The position numbers were made by a program, and so were the translations under genes. A stretch of 6,337 nucleotides of DNA, taken from assembly GCA_026987855.1 (NCBI GenBank), contig JALSMD010000133.1:1-6337 (forward strand), in the 5' to 3' direction. The stretch comes from Candidatus Falkowiibacteriota bacterium. GTDB taxonomy: Bacteria; Patescibacteriota; Patescibacteriia; Patescibacteriales; JALSMD01. Below, in pieces: positions 6,124-6,337 of the stretch. The notes under the pieces were generated by a model. It searched no databases. It was not told where the DNA came from and was given only the letters and a program-made list of their open reading frames with translations. Each line of letters starts with the position of its first letter. The stretch's first letter is position 1.

Positions 6124-6337
6124 TTAACATTTTTTAATTGGTAATTCTATTATAAACTTTGTGCCAACGCCAACCTGACTTTTTGCCTTAATGTCGCCTC
6201 CATGCATTTCAGCTATCTTTTTAGAAATAACCAGCCCTAGCCCTGATCCCTTGATCTTAAAATGTTTGGCGTTTTTAGAACGATAAAATTTAGTAAACAA
6301 ATGGGATAGATCTTTTTTGTTGATACCTATGCCATTA
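6124..6337 (-). CDS. Sensor histidine kinase, C-terminal catalytic (HATPase) fragment, 5' end outside window
   Basis: The final 70 codons of a gene that enters from the right edge; the first full codon begins at 6336 and the stop is TAA at 6126-6124. The translation holds the end of a GHKL ATP-binding domain: a G1 box (NGIGINKKD, residues 1-9 of the fragment), an F-box-like LFTKFYRSKNA (13-23), a G2 box GSGLGLVISKKIAEMHGG (30-47) and the closing strand GVGTKFIIELP (56-66). These are the ATP-lid and nucleotide-contact elements of an orthodox kinase and all look intact. It is distinct from the second kinase (G2 there reads GSGLGLYVSK), so the cluster has two kinases but only one receiver gene in view. 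Its sensor, HisKA region and start cannot be seen. It precedes the PAS-only gene by 15 bases, in the same reading frame. Confidence 0.92.
   Translation of the reverse strand, partial: NGIGINKKDLSHLFTKFYRSKNAKHFKIKGSGLGLVISKKIAEMHGGDIKAKSQVGVGTKFIIELPIKKC

Noticed and set aside
1..6337. Alternative genetic code with TGA as glycine (as in some Patescibacteria)
   Set aside because: All genes reach normal family length under the standard code, stops are TAA or TAG, glycines in motifs are encoded by GGN, and no gene needs an internal TGA to be read through.
1..6337. CRISPR array, tRNA or rRNA gene, insertion sequence, or riboswitch
   Set aside because: The gene spacing leaves no non-coding stretch above 23 bases inside the window, and no spaced direct repeats, transposase motifs or terminal inverted repeats were seen.

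Overview
This is an AT-rich window in which every supported gene lies on the minus strand, so transcription runs from high to low coordinates. Six genes follow each other with gaps of only 2 to 23 bases, and no terminator or convincing promoter is visible inside. It looks like one polycistronic unit cut at both ends. In transcription order it encodes the C-terminal end of a sensor histidine kinase (6337-6124, partial), a PAS-only protein with three PAS domains (6108-4816), a large membrane-bound hybrid-input histidine kinase with HAMP, GAF and PAS domains (4813-2249), a receiver-only response regulator (2225-1836), the type IV pilus/type II secretion assembly ATPase PilB (1829-144), and the first codons of a PilC/GspF-like inner-membrane platform protein (120-1, partial).

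The layout is a sensory block upstream and a pilus motor block downstream. The likely logic is inference: two kinases and a PAS-only sensor feed phosphate or conformational signals to the stand-alone receiver. That receiver then acts by protein contact, since it has no DNA-binding domain. Its position 6 bases before pilB makes pilus assembly the most obvious target, loosely analogous to the PilG/PilH receivers that control twitching pili elsewhere.

The organism is a bacterium using the standard code: genes end in TAA or TAG and reach normal family lengths. The protein style (Lys/Ile/Asn-rich, a PilB with an MshEN-like N-terminus, a receiver ending in a Lys-Ser rather than Lys-Pro pair, a short PilC N-terminus) resembles uncultured Patescibacteria/CPR lineages. 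This is a judgement from recognition, not proof; no rRNA or marker gene is present.

The most noteworthy observations are a cysteine ladder in the first PAS domain of the PAS-only protein (five Cys at exact five-residue spacing, nine Cys in about 75 residues), a similar histidine ladder in the extracytoplasmic sensor of the kinase, lack of Shine-Dalgarno sequences before four consecutive genes, and two gene junctions where neighbouring genes share a reading frame across a short gap, one made of a perfect five-copy AAT repeat. No stretch longer than 300 bases lacks a gene. The basic components are known families; the specific combination and the Cys-rich PAS are what merit a closer look.
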